Assembly: GCA_943737045.1 (NCBI GenBank)
Contig: CALSFV010000050.1
Coordinates: forward strand, 1 to 64,000
Direction of reading: 5' to 3'
DNA: 64,000 nucleotides
DNA from: Parapristionchus giblindavisi
Taxonomy: Eukaryota > Nematoda > Chromadorea > Rhabditida > Diplogasteridae
In this document: positions 11,213-22,700 of the stretch, piece by piece
Layout of the letters: each line of letters opens with the position of its first letter
Position numbering within the stretch: the stretch's first letter is position 1
Position numbers and translations under genes: made by a program
The notes under the pieces: model-generated
Seen by the model: only the letters and a program-made list of their open reading frames with translations
Database searches by the model: none
Told to the model about the DNA's origin: nothing

Positions 11213-12381
11213 TCTTTTATTTCTGATCTTTGATCTTTGCAATCGCCCAATCACGACGACATTCCCCACTACATAATCGTCCTGTCCTGTCTTCTCTATC
11301 TTTCTACTGGTCTTTCCCTACTATTCTTTTTCATCCCAAACATATTGTCCTTAAAGGAACTTCCCAGGCTAATTTGGAACTGTCCGCTCTGATCACACTC
11401 TCTCGCAATCAGAGAAAGCTAGAGAGAATGGTGAGAGCGGAGAGTTTTACAATTGTCTTGATGAAATCAGTGGAAACTTCAGCCTATTCATACATGCTTC
11501 TAGTCAAATCCAGCCCGCTAGTCTGCCCAGTGCGTATCTTCGTCTAAGGTCGATTAAGTCCGGTTAAGTCTTGTCCGTCCAGTTATCTTGCCAGTATATA
11601 TCAAGTAGCAACCGAGCTTTGTCCAGGAGGAAACCACTTTCAGCTAATCAATAAATCGATAATCACCTCCATTTCCTTTTTGTATCACGAAAAATATCTC
11701 GAAAATATCACGCTAGTTCAGCTTTATTCAAGTCACTCTCCGCTTGTCAAACACTCTCTTGCTTTTATCTATTCGTTTGGCCAGTTTATGATACTAATAC
11801 TGTCTCGGAAATTACAACTGCTTAATATAATAGAAACTTTGACTTTGACTTTTGCCCAAATTTTTACTCTTGCTTGATTTTGAACAATACATAATTAAAA
11901 TATCTTAATGCGTTCGTGACTTTAACTGTTTTACAATTATGTCAATCACCTCGATCTATTTGTGACCACAAATTCTTTAATAACTGATAATCTGTAATTA
12001 TTTAAATAATATTGAATAAATATTGTTCCGTCATTTCCCAATCGCAATTGATAAACATCGGAATGATGAAAATCTTTTCACTAATGATCCATTGCACAAA
12101 AAGGTACATTCTGAAAATAATTAAAGACTTAATTGCAATTACTGCATCTACATAAATCTTGGTCTACACATTTATCGAATAATTTTCATATTGTTTTCCT
12201 CCTCCGAACATGTAATGAATGAGCATCAAGACCCGATAAATGTGGACTACTTCATGAATCTCTCAATATAAATGCAAATTATGAATAGATCTAAAAGGAG
12301 CGGAGTCTATTCAATAGATAAGTCAACTTCAGTTTCGTTCGAAACCCGTTATTGGCCTTCGTCTATCCTTCGGGGTCTCGT
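11213..12381. other. Intergenic region
   Basis: Between the synaptotagmin stop and the next start. Contains TTTGATC heptamers right after the stop, one family G MITE, and otherwise AT-rich sequence without a convincing exon. Confidence 0.6.
11353..11462. mobile_element. Short palindromic MITE, family G
   Basis: Left end TAAAGGAACTTCCCAGGC, centre TCTCTCGCAATCAGAGAAAG, right part GAGAGCGGAGAGTTTTACAA. Confidence 0.6.
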
Positions 12382-12417
12382 ATGATATTGAAATCATCGT
12401 GTGTGGTCTCTTCAGCA

Positions 12418-13589
12418 ATGGCCATGTGTAAGAAACATGAAGTGAAACTCCTCAATGTACTGCTGATTACTACTGTGGTATCAGGTGAGTAACGTTTTGT
12501 ACAACTGCCTAGAGGCCGAGGTTCCAGGTTTAGGACCTACAGGCCACTAGATGCCCTGTTGGCTCGTTTCAAGAACAAAATTCTCGTTTACTGACGCTCT
12601 CATTTCGCTCGCTATCATCATTTCTCTAACCATATTTCAAATCATTTCAAACTCAAACTGAGCGTTTACTATTTGGAGTGGAGTTCGACGAGATGCTACT
12701 AAAGAACTATCTTCTTTATCATCATTTTCTTGTCTCGATTCATTTCGTTTCTTTTACTTCTATCACACGTTTCACTGTTTACTCATGAATACGTATAAAT
12801 ATTATTATCTAATCAATCAGTTGATAAATCCGGAGATTCAGGAATATTCACTGGATGCATGCTGCTTGATGCGAGCAATGTACACTGGAATTGTTCGAAA
12901 GGAGAAGATGGACGAGATGAAGGTCACAATAGTATTTAGTAGAGCTTTAAATATAGTCATTGTTGATATCCCAAATCAAAATTGAAATCATCGAAAAAAA
13001 TGAAATCATTGAAGCTTGCCGCTGTGGCAATACTCTCTGGTAGACAAAAACCGCAAGAACATTACTAGAGCGAATTTAAATCAGCCTTTCAAATCAGCCA
13101 AACTTGATGGGATCAGAAAAGGAAAAACTGCACTCGTGAACAGTGAAATGCTTATCAAACTTCCTGAAGACTAATACTACTTCTTTCTAGAGTTTCAACT
13201 ATCCCTGTTCTTTCTCTTTCTCTTCTCGCTATTCGTGATCGTGTATGGATTCGTTCTCATTTTAGTCTATAGATGTATCCGGACACGCAAGAGACAAGTA
13301 GCATTCGAGGTAAACGAATCATTATTTTATGTAATGTTATGCATTGTTTCGGACATCTAAAAGCACTTTTACTGAAAACACATGGACATGATCACTAGGG
13401 TGTCATTCGTACTGGAATTTCGTAAATCGTTTAAAAATCGTTTCATTTCAAAATTGCAATGTGTAGTTAAATTAGTCGTAATTCAAAATCGGAATGCTCT
13501 AGCAGGACTGAAAAAAAAATGTTTCAAAACTGAATCATTCTCCCGCGATATGTATCTCCTATTTTCAGCAACTGGGCACTGCCGTCTGA
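12418..13589 (+). CDS. Small single-pass membrane protein, unassigned
   Basis: Four exons 12418-12484, 12821-12922, 13191-13309, 13569-13589 give 102 residues with consistent splice phase. Residues 1-22 (MAMCKKHEVK then LLNVLLITTVVS) look like a signal peptide. A short ectodomain of about 34 residues follows, with two cysteines and one N-glycosylation site (NCS). Then comes one strongly hydrophobic segment (LSLFFLFLFSLFVIVYGFVL, about residues 60-85), a basic stop-transfer YRCIRTRKRQ and a short tail ending QLGTAV. A likely trans-splice acceptor (CTCTTCAG) sits 2 bases before the ATG; an in-frame ATG at 12382 would add 12 residues. I do not recognise the family. Small single-pass channel subunits (KCNE-like) have this architecture, but that is only a guess. 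Confidence 0.72.
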
Positions 13590-14175
13590 TGCACCATTAT
13601 GTCAAAACCTTTGCTCTATGAAGACTACGATATTATTCCATATTTTTATAACACTCCGTCGCTACTTTAAATATAGTTTCACTGATAATACCCATATCCT
13701 ACCCTTCTCCATGTGCTAATCATATAACACCTTCTCCCACCTTCGGCCAAACACTATAAGCTTTGCAATATTGTCCGTATAAAATATACTTGCATAATTG
13801 CATTGCTACTGCTGCTAAACAGAGGAAGAACTATCGATTAACTCCCCACTCTTTCCTCCTTTCCTTCCTCGCTCTCTCTCTGATCTACCTACTCTCTCAC
13901 CGGTGCTCTCTCTCTAAACATAGAAATTCATTGTGGCAGTGGTTGGCTACTCTCGTACCAAATAAATAAGTGTATTTTATACGGTCAATAACTGTCCGGC
14001 CCCTTCAATTTTCTCAACATACAAACATTGAACGTTTATCCAATAAAGTCCAATGAATATTGATCGATCAGACATAGTACAGTATGACAATGATGAACGA
14101 TCGATCGACCGGAAGTGGGCGGAGTTTATCGATACAAAACAATCCAATAATATCGATCGATTGATAATCAGGATA
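13590..14175. other. Convergent intergenic region
   Basis: Lies between the 3' ends of the small membrane protein gene (+) and the SH3-SH2-pseudokinase gene (-). Contains pyrimidine-rich sequence and ATCGATCGAT-rich stretches; no gene seen. Confidence 0.6.
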
Positions 14176-17100
14176 TCAGTGCGAAGTTGGTTTTGGAGCG
14201 GCACTGCCCAAGAGCTCGGTGGCCTCCCGAATCACCTGTGAGGAAATATGTTATTGATTGATTATAATGGCAAATATATTATTGATTGATTTGTAACTGT
14301 CAAATTGACCTGGGTCGGATTGAGCTTTGTATTGAACAGAAGATCACAGAAGAACTTATCGAGCGTTGCGAATTTGGGACGAAGCTAAAATTGAGAAAAT
14401 AATCAAGTTCTGTGGACTATGGATTACGTAAACCGGTTTTCTTTAGCAACGCCGTAATAAAACGATTTAGCGAAAAAATCTTCACCACGCCTCTTGAGTT
14501 GAGAATATGATGAATTAGTGCGCGGAATGAGGAAGCCACGCCCCTTTACCGTACTCCCATGAGGAAGCCCCGCCCCTTTACCGTACTCCCAGAAGGAAGC
14601 CCCGCCTCTTTACAGTATTCACATGAGGAAGTCACGCCCCGTTACCGTACTCACATTCGGATCTCTATTCAGACATTTATAGACAATCTGATGAATGAAT
14701 GGTTCCGGCGCTTTCGAAACCTCAGGAGCTAGCTTCATCTTATTAGCTGGATTCTCGAAGAAATGGATCAATCTGGAAAATATTAACGATCAAAGATCAT
14801 AAATTAAAGATCAAAGATCATAAATTAAAGATCGAAGATCATAAATTAAAGATCAAAGATCATAAATTAAAGATCAAAGATCATAAATTATAAATTAAAG
14901 ATGCAAAATACTCAGTGATCTTCGTGATAGGCGAAGCCTCGAACGAGTACGGAACCTCGCCATCGGTTAGAATCTACAGAAGGGGTCTGGCTTATTAGTG
15001 GGCGGGGCTTAAATAAACCTCGAATATTAGGCATCCATAGGACCACACGTCAGCCTTGATATCAAAGGTGCGAGAGATGATGGCTTCTGGAGCCCACCTG
15101 AAATTTCGAAATAAATTTCATATAAGAGCTCAAGCGTGGTGATTATTGTGTAAAACACGTAAAAACACTCTCAAAATAATCCCTGAAAATCTAGACTAGA
15201 ACGATTGAGTTTGAAAAAAGTTATGACGAAAAAGCCAACAGTCATTAACCTTTTGGCCAATACTGTATGTCTGCGTTGTTAAAGATACGGTAACAACTGG
15301 GTTCGCACATCTTTTTAAGAAATACCAAGAATGTTACAGAAATGAGTAATTTCGAGGTAACTTCTGCGGTGTAGCGATGATAAAACGCTTAATGATGAAA
15401 AAGGTCGCGCCGTCTTACCAGAGAAAAGCGTTGCTTTTGGCTACGAAGTTGTTGATGTTAACAGACTTCGCATTGACCTAAAGAAGCAGAGCTGGAGTAA
15501 GTTGCCGTTGGGGCGATTTTTGTAACCTTATTGAGGAAACTGTAGGGCAACATGTAGTCGGTGATCTTCACGCGTAAATGCGTAAGCGATTCAAGGAGAA
15601 CAATCTGTAATTGAATTATGTCGCGTGACAAATCCTCTGCTCAAGTCTACGAAAAGTTTAGAAACTCAGAGAAAATTCTCCTCGTTTTTCGCACTTTCAT
15701 CTTTTTCTTTACTTTTCGTGACTTTTGAACACGATATATGTATGTGAAATATGCGCTGAACTTACGACATTCTTGCAGTTGAGATGTCGATGGCATAGAC
15801 CGTTCTGCTCAAGGAAACGCATGCCAGCAGCAATCTGTCAAATCGATAATTAATCATTGATCGATCAATGGATAATCAATCGACAACCTGTGCCATAACT
15901 TCGTATCTTGGCCGCATCGCAATCGGCTCTCCATCAAACTTCCGTCTCTCAAGCAGATCATTCAGAGGAATTCCCTCGACATACTCATACGCCAGCCATG
16001 CTCCGAACTTCTAAAATCATAAGTGTGACCGATCGTGCGCTCCATTTGGACTACTACAGTAAAGTGTGGCTACCGTAGTACTCACCTTGTCCGTGATGTC
16101 ACCGGTGACAATGTGTGCGAGGTATTCGGTACCAATTGGATTCAGCTTCAGCCTAGAGAGTATTGATTTATGAGAGTCAAGAAATCAATAATCGATTACC
16201 CTTTCGCCTCACTAGAACCCGTCTTCTTGCGAGCTTTGTTCTCGAGTAATAGAAGATCATCGGATAGACCTTCCAGGCTCAGGTACTAAAATGAACAAGG
16301 AATTGGATTAAAGTACAAATGCACGTTTCAAAATGGATAACACAGCTTTGCGCCCTGCATATGAATATCTTTACAATGAGGACTCCGGTATTTTTTACTC
16401 GCGGGGCACACCGTTCAATTCCGTGGTGTACCTCGCGAGGTACACCGCGGGGTAGAACACTTAGACGGGGTACCTCGCGAGCTGCAGCCTCTAGACGGGG
16501 AGCCCCGCTAGGTGGACGACGGCGTGCCTCGCGAGGCAGGAGGGACGGTGTGCCCCGCGAGATTTGATGTCCACCCCGCGAGGCACGCCGTCACTTCCAC
16601 ACCGTGGTGCACCTCGCGGTGTACCCCGCGAGATTTGGCCTCTCAACGGTGTGCCCCGCGAGCAAAAAATACCGGAGGATATACTGAAATCTGTGGTGAA
16701 TAAAGCTCAACAGTAAATTGCACGTTACATGTTAGCCTCTACATGTTACATGTTACGTGGTCAAGTGATGGGCTACTCTTCCAAAAAATAAAAAAAATCG
16801 AATAAACCTCCTTGTCGATAATGCGAAATGACACAGTGGTCCAGCCCCTCTGAAGAAGGAAGACGGCTGCAATTTGAATATTTACGTAATTATTCAATCA
16901 CAACATTATTTCATTACCTTTTCTCGCCGACCCAATCGGGCTGCTCTGTTCCATAGCGCCCTGCAGACCATTCTTGAACAGTCTACAATAGTAGATGATT
17001 AACCAGTCTTTCTAGTATTTAGTTAATCACTAACCGGACAGGTATCTTATCAAGACGAGTGTTCGGAGATCTGATGAGCGAGGGATGATCAGCACCGGAG

Positions 17101-19202
17101 AATGCATCAGGGGGCGCGGGTACAGCAGGCGGAGCCGGGCATCGGAAGCTGTATTCAGGCTGAATGAGTGATCTTTGATCTCTGGTCTTTGATCTTTGAT
17201 CTTTGATCCGCTCACATCTCTGGTACGTATGGGTCGTCCTTCGTCAATAACGACGGCTGACTGAATGTACTCCTGTAAGGTAAACTTCGCAGCACCATTA
17301 AATGTGAGTGGAGCGGCTAAAATGTGATCTTTGATCTCTGATCTTTGATTTTTGATCTCTGATCCATAGTGTAGAATATTTGATCTCACTCAAGTGATGC
17401 TCTAGTAACTCTGGCAGAAGGTAGAATGACTGCTCTGGGTTTTCTATGAAATATCGGCCTTCCCTGAAGAGAATTAGTCATTTTGTTATAGAATGTATAC
17501 AAGGATCTCAGACTGATCTATCTTTCCATTTTAATGATTTATTTAACTCGTGTACCATTATCATCTACTTTCGTCCCCACTTGAATCATTGTTTGATCTC
17601 ACTTGCTTCGCATCATTCCATAATTTTATTTTCTCTTTCACCTCACTGTTTATCGTTAAAGATAAATAAATTATTATTATATTATAGGATACTTGGTTCG
17701 TTTGATGATTAAATAAGCAATGTAAGAGGGAGGGTCGTTTGGAGGCAGAACATCATTGACCACACTTCGCGCAGTGAAATTATCCTGAACCAATCCTCGT
17801 CATACTGTAGACAACAAAATCAATCGATATCTCGAGGATATTACCAATTTCTTCATGGCCATAGCATTATGGAAATCATCAATGAACCACGAACGATTGA
17901 TCCATTCAATCGATCCTTTAAGATGAACATTGATCTTTGATCTTTGATCTTTGATCTTTTATAACTACCGTACCACTGGCAGTCCGCACTACGAGCATGA
18001 ATCGTGGCCATTCGCCAGGGTTGGGATAGAGGAAGGACTGAAAAAGATTGAAACTAGAGCACTGATCTTTGATCTTTGGTCCGTTACCGGTTGGCAGACA
18101 AGATAACTTCCGATGTTAAGGTACGATCGATTGGCTAACCAGAGAGCACAGTCAATAGGTGAACAACGACCGAAGAACCATCTAGAACAATTTAAGTGAT
18201 GACTGTATAGCAGCCCCAAATTGTTCTAAGATTGCCACAATGAAAGGGCTGCTACGCAGCCTACCTGCCCTCCAGTTGTGCAGTGTTCACTGGGTAAGCC
18301 TTCACTTTTTGTGCCACGGGCGATATCTTTCCTTGGTCACCACTGCAATCAAATGAGAAACAACGTCTTATATTAAATATTGAGCAGTTTACATAAATTC
18401 GAGAAAGACTGCCGATACGAAACCCTCGACGGCTTTTTTGCCCTTACCCTGCACGACCTGCAAGTTCATCTACAGTATACCTCTCTGATACTCTACCGTA
18501 TACCTTGACCATATTCTCCATTTTGACTTGACCTGATTTCAAGGTGACAACAAGACTGGAAAAAAGAGGGGGGTAAAATGTTTCTTACAAATATTTTGTA
18601 TTTGTATTGCTACTCTACACTAAAAAGAAGGATCCGTACTCTTTTCTGAATTCGAGAGCTTTAACCGTAGAGCCGGCTTTGAAGCTGCCCAGCGGCGGAG
18701 GTCCAATGTGATTCCATCGCATCTGGAACCGGTTACGGTAAGTTGATCTTTGATCTTTGATCTCTAACCATGAAATCGCAGTCCGACTTCTTCTTCAACC
18801 ATCCGCTTATGGCGCTTCGCGAGCCGTTGTTCCCCCTCTGGATTTGGCATGCATAATTAACACCTTCGGAATTTTTTTCCTGATTTCATAAGGAAATCGT
18901 GAAATTTTGGAAAAAAATCGTTTTCGTAGTTTTGAAATCTAGGCACAAAAAGACATATCGTTCTTAAAAGAACACATAGGAAGGATAAACAGGGGCGACA
19001 TCCTTATCGGAAGAAGGGACGCGATACTTCATTTATCTACAGTGTACCCCTTGAGTCTGACCTACCGTAACCCAACCAATCTACAGTATACCTTCTCTCC
19101 ATAGCTACTGTCTTCTTGCGAGGTGGATATCGAATTCGAAGTGGTATTAGAATTGTTCTTGTTCCTTCTGGCGATGCTTTTGATTGTCTTGATGAAGGCC
19201 AT
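14176..19202 (-). CDS. SH3-SH2-pseudokinase (divergent Src-type tyrosine kinase relative)
   Basis: Twenty-six exons, 683 residues. From 5' (high) to 3': 19202-19092, 18837-18769, 18722-18640, 18555-18504, 18457-18393, 18342-18265, 18181-18088, 18037-17974, 17915-17845, 17784-17693, 17463-17390, 17316-17216, 17159-17035, 16972-16918, 16849-16808, 16285-16200, 16152-16086, 16010-15888, 15834-15766, 15604-15527, 15477-15419, 15097-15019, 14973-14912, 14772-14655, 14384-14310, 14235-14176. Every junction is GT/AG and in frame. A basic N-terminus (MAFIKTIKSIARRNK) precedes a weak SH3-like region (about 74-130, ending EGFVSAVFLE), an SH2 domain from WFFGR (about 153) to about 315 with an insertion, and a kinase-fold domain (about 360-660) with WAPEAI and DIKADVWSYGCLIFE. 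Key residues are lost: no glycine loop, VSFRIID where VAIK is expected, HRHLNCKN for HRDLAARN, TDYM for DFG, and SYLVC for FLVR in SH2. Likely a binding or scaffold protein. Exact family uncertain. Confidence 0.85.
14528..14655. repeat. 32-base tandem repeat, 4 copies
   Basis: Units at 14528, 14560, 14592 and 14624, based on GAGGAAGCCACGCCCC plus TTTACCGTACTC. The last unit ends exactly at, and contains, the splice donor of pseudokinase exon 14772-14655 (minus strand). Confidence 0.9.
14788..14905. repeat. TTTGATC-type array, 21-base unit
   Basis: Five or so near-identical units of AAAGATCATAAATTAAAGATC in a pseudokinase intron. The same TTTGATC heptamer recurs in many introns of this window. 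Confidence 0.85.
15153..15266. mobile_element. Truncated mariner-like inverted-repeat element
   Basis: Matches the right half of the element at 54609-54968 (TCAAAATAATCCCTGAAAAT, GTTTGAAAAAAGTTATGACG) and ends in CTG next to TA. The left half is missing. Confidence 0.6.
16383..16677. mobile_element. GC-rich inverted-repeat element with CTCGCGGGG modules (copy 1)
   Basis: Ends CTCCGGTATTTTTTACTCGC and GCGAGCAAAAAATACCGGAG are inverted copies. Between them about ten variants of CTCGCGGGG(C/T)ACACCG occur in both orientations. GC content is far above the flanking intron. No transposase. It lies in a pseudokinase intron; a second copy is at 54395-54585. Confidence 0.75.
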
Positions 19203-19789
19203 GAAGGAGACGACTGATCACGACGAAAGCAAAGAATAGAAATGATTTGGAGTGAATGGGGAATGAGTCTTCTTCTTTTGTTTCTCACGCATAAACGGTT
19301 AAAATAAGTGAATTTGCATCAATTTCTTGCACATTCGTGCAGACAACATCTTTTTTAGGACATGCGAGAGAAGCGAGAAAAATGCGTCTCTTCTACTGTC
19401 TCTGCTAGTAATTATCATTCCTTTTCTACAGTAATATTCAGTGTTTCTATTATTAATGCAAGTATAAACCATGAACAATTTTTTTCACATGGATCACTAA
19501 GAACGATTAAGGTTTTAAAAAAACATGTAAACTATAAAAACCATTCAAAAGTAAGTTGTAAAGACAAAAAACATCTACAATATTAATGGTGTACGCCTTT
19601 CTTCATTTCATTAATGGTGATTCCTCAATTTACTATCATACTGTAATTTTATTCTTCAAACTTTGGCATTTTTTTACTTCTTCGTAAAATTTCAAAATCG
19701 TTGTTTTCATGTTTTAATATTGCTAATAGCTCATTTTACGTCGGTTATATTTATAGGCCAGTGCATGCGCCTGCCTCTAAACTGCAATC
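19203..19789. promoter_or_regulatory. Divergent intergenic region between pseudokinase and BMS1
   Basis: The two genes are transcribed away from each other from this 587-base AT-rich gap, so it must hold both upstream regions. I cannot point to specific promoter elements. Confidence 0.45.
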
Positions 19790-22700
19790 ATGGCTGATAC
19801 GGTCCAACCAAACAAGGCACATCGATGTATAAACATTTCCTTATTCTATTTTAAAAAAATTATTAATGTTTTTATAATCGCTGTTGTTCAGCGCATAAAA
19901 CCGGTGGAAAGGCGAATAAGGCCAAGTTACTCGAACTACGCGATCATGGCAAGAGGAATAAGGGCAACAATGCCAAGGGAAACACGTTCAGATCGGCCAC
20001 TCGCGCTGGAAAATCTATTCGAAGGTTGGCACTTGAGTCTTCACTTCTCCGTCTATTCCTCGTGTTATAAAAGATATTGTGCTATAACGGTTAGCAGACG
20101 ACTACAATTATACTCATTAATGCCAGTACTGGGAACTCTCACCTTGTGGATTTACCACGGAAATGCCCTTTCATTTTTTACTTATCTTCCCCTTTTGACT
20201 TTTATTGCATGAAAAATACACGGAATGTTACTCTTCAAAGATGTTTCCTATTTTCCCTAAAATAATAATTAATATTATCATTTACAGAGCAGCGGATCTC
20301 TCGGAACGTAAGAAGCACATTCCTCTAGTAGATCGAACTCCAGTCCTTCCTCCTCCGATTATCGTAGCCATCGTTGGCCCATCCAAGGTTTGCGATCTTA
20401 TTTAATAAATATGTTATTATTATTATTATTATTAATATATTTAAAAAAATGCTGTTCAGGTCGGCAAGTCTGTTCTGCTCAAGTGTTTGGTCAAGCACTA
20501 CGTGCGCACCAATCTTGGTGATGTTAAGGGTGAGCTAAATTACATTAATGAATTGAACGATCACACCCCGAGCTAAATTTAGTCTCCGATCTGACAACAG
20601 TCTCTAGTAAACAAAGAAGGGAAATTGCATTGTAGGAGTGGTGATTTTGAAATTAACCCGAGCATTTATGCTTTTTTGGAGCCTGCAGTGAAATATCACT
20701 ATCATGTGTTATGCCATCGTAGTGTCTATATTTAAATGATATTTATTTTCTGAATATCATGATTACCCCTTGACATTGTTCCACTTTTAATATCCACTTC
20801 TTTTCAGTTTTCTGTCAAATGGTGAATAAATAACAATACTAATTAATAATAATAATTATTATTATTATTATAATTTCTATAACTGTTGCCTTATTCAGGT
20901 CCGATCACGATCGTTACGGGTAAAACACGAAGGATTACGTTCATCGAAGTCCAGAACGATATCAATCATATGATCGATGCGGCCAAGATCGCTGATCTGG
21001 TCAGTGATGATTTGGGCAAAAGTTACGAAAAGAAAAGAACGGGCGAGAGAGTGTGTAAAATGAGGAGAGTGTTGTCTGATTTCTTTGCTGTTCATAACTT
21101 TTGAACACTACATGATCTAGTTTTTGTTCTTTTCGTGACTAGTTCCAGCGGAATGATCCACTTTATCTATTGAGTCTTATTGATTTATTGATGTTTTGCT
21201 ATCTGAAAAGCAATATCCCGAGCTGGTTTGAAATTTGTTATTATTTATTCCTTGCACTTGTAGGTTCTTCTGATGGTCGATGCCTCGTATGGTTTCGAGA
21301 TGGAGACCTTCGAGTTTCTCAATATCTGCCAGGCCCATGGAATGCCCAAGATCATGGGAGTGCTCAATCATCTTGATCTTATTAAGGTATATTATTATGT
21401 TTATTATTAATATTATTATTTTTGTTGATCTTATTTTTTGCAATGTGAATATTATGAAAAGAAAAAAAAAATGAGCGGAATCATGATGGAAATAAGTTGG
21501 AGAAATGGCCATTACAGACAGCTAACCACAATAAAAATGTAATGTTATTGTTATTATAATTTTATTGTGGTTAGTTGTTTTTATTTTGTAGTGTGAATGG
21601 AATGAGAGTAAACGAAGTGCACAGAGGGAAACTCCTCATTTTACATGCTCTCTCGATCATTTTTCTTTTCTTTACGCACCTTTGAACACCACCTACATGA
21701 CCTCATGATGTTCGATGATATATTTGTATCGTTATATTTATAGTAATAATAATAATAATAATAAATAAATAGTGAGATATTTCAGAGTAAGTCTCAGCTC
21801 AAGTCGACCAAGAAGGCTCTCAAGCATCGATTCTGGACTGAAGTCTACCAGGTGATTTCTGGTTCCATAAGTGTTATTTATGTTGAGCATAAGCGGCTCT
21901 GGTTGATTCATCGCTGTAACACGAACAATAAAAGACAAAAAAGTGCCTAGTGCGTTCATGTTTCAATACGATGTTTTAAGTATAAGTAGCTTTCCGATCG
22001 CATGAACTCTTTATGTTTGTTAGATGTCTTGTAATAATTGAGTATAATTGACAACTGTAAGCGGCCTTGACGACATCATAAGGGAAATGATGATTTATTC
22101 AAATCATAGGTCTAAAAGTATGTTACAAAGTACCAAGCCTGACCGCATTTTGAACCAAAATTTCCCTAAAATCGATAAACCTGACCGCATTTGAGCCAAA
22201 ATTTCACAAAAAAAAAAAAACCTGATCGCATTTTGAGCCAACTTTGCCTAAAATTGAAAAACCTGACCGCATTTTAAAATCCGATAACCTAGCTATTCGA
22301 CCTATGATTCAAATATGCATCGCTGAATCTTACATAAATCTGGAACAATCTTATATCGCATGCAGATCCTTGTGACCCACCGCATACTTGATCTAGATAA
22401 AGTGTTTAAAATGTAAATGTACGCGCTGATTTAAATCGACCAATATTGATCAATTATCGATTAATATCGATCAATACTCCAGGGCTGCAAGATGTTCTAT
22501 ATGACGGGCATCCTTCACGAGCACTACCTGAAGAATGAGATCAAGAACCTCGCAAGGTAGGCTACATTTGAAATTTCGAATTGGCGCTCGAATCGTGTCT
22601 GGCGGGAATTTCAAATTTAACTTTTCCGTTCAGATTCATCTCTGTGATGAAGTTCCGTCCGATGCCGTGGCGTGACGCACATCCGTACGTCCTCTGCGAT

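Noticed and set aside
14786..14905. CRISPR-like array
   Set aside because: The unit is a 21-base simple tandem repeat without unique spacers, in an intron of a eukaryotic gene.
18769..18850. Alternative first exon of the pseudokinase starting at ATG 18850 (MPNPEGEQ)
   Set aside because: It leaves the wrong phase and runs into a stop in the next exon. Splicing from 19092 into 18837 keeps the frame and gives a plausible basic N-terminus.
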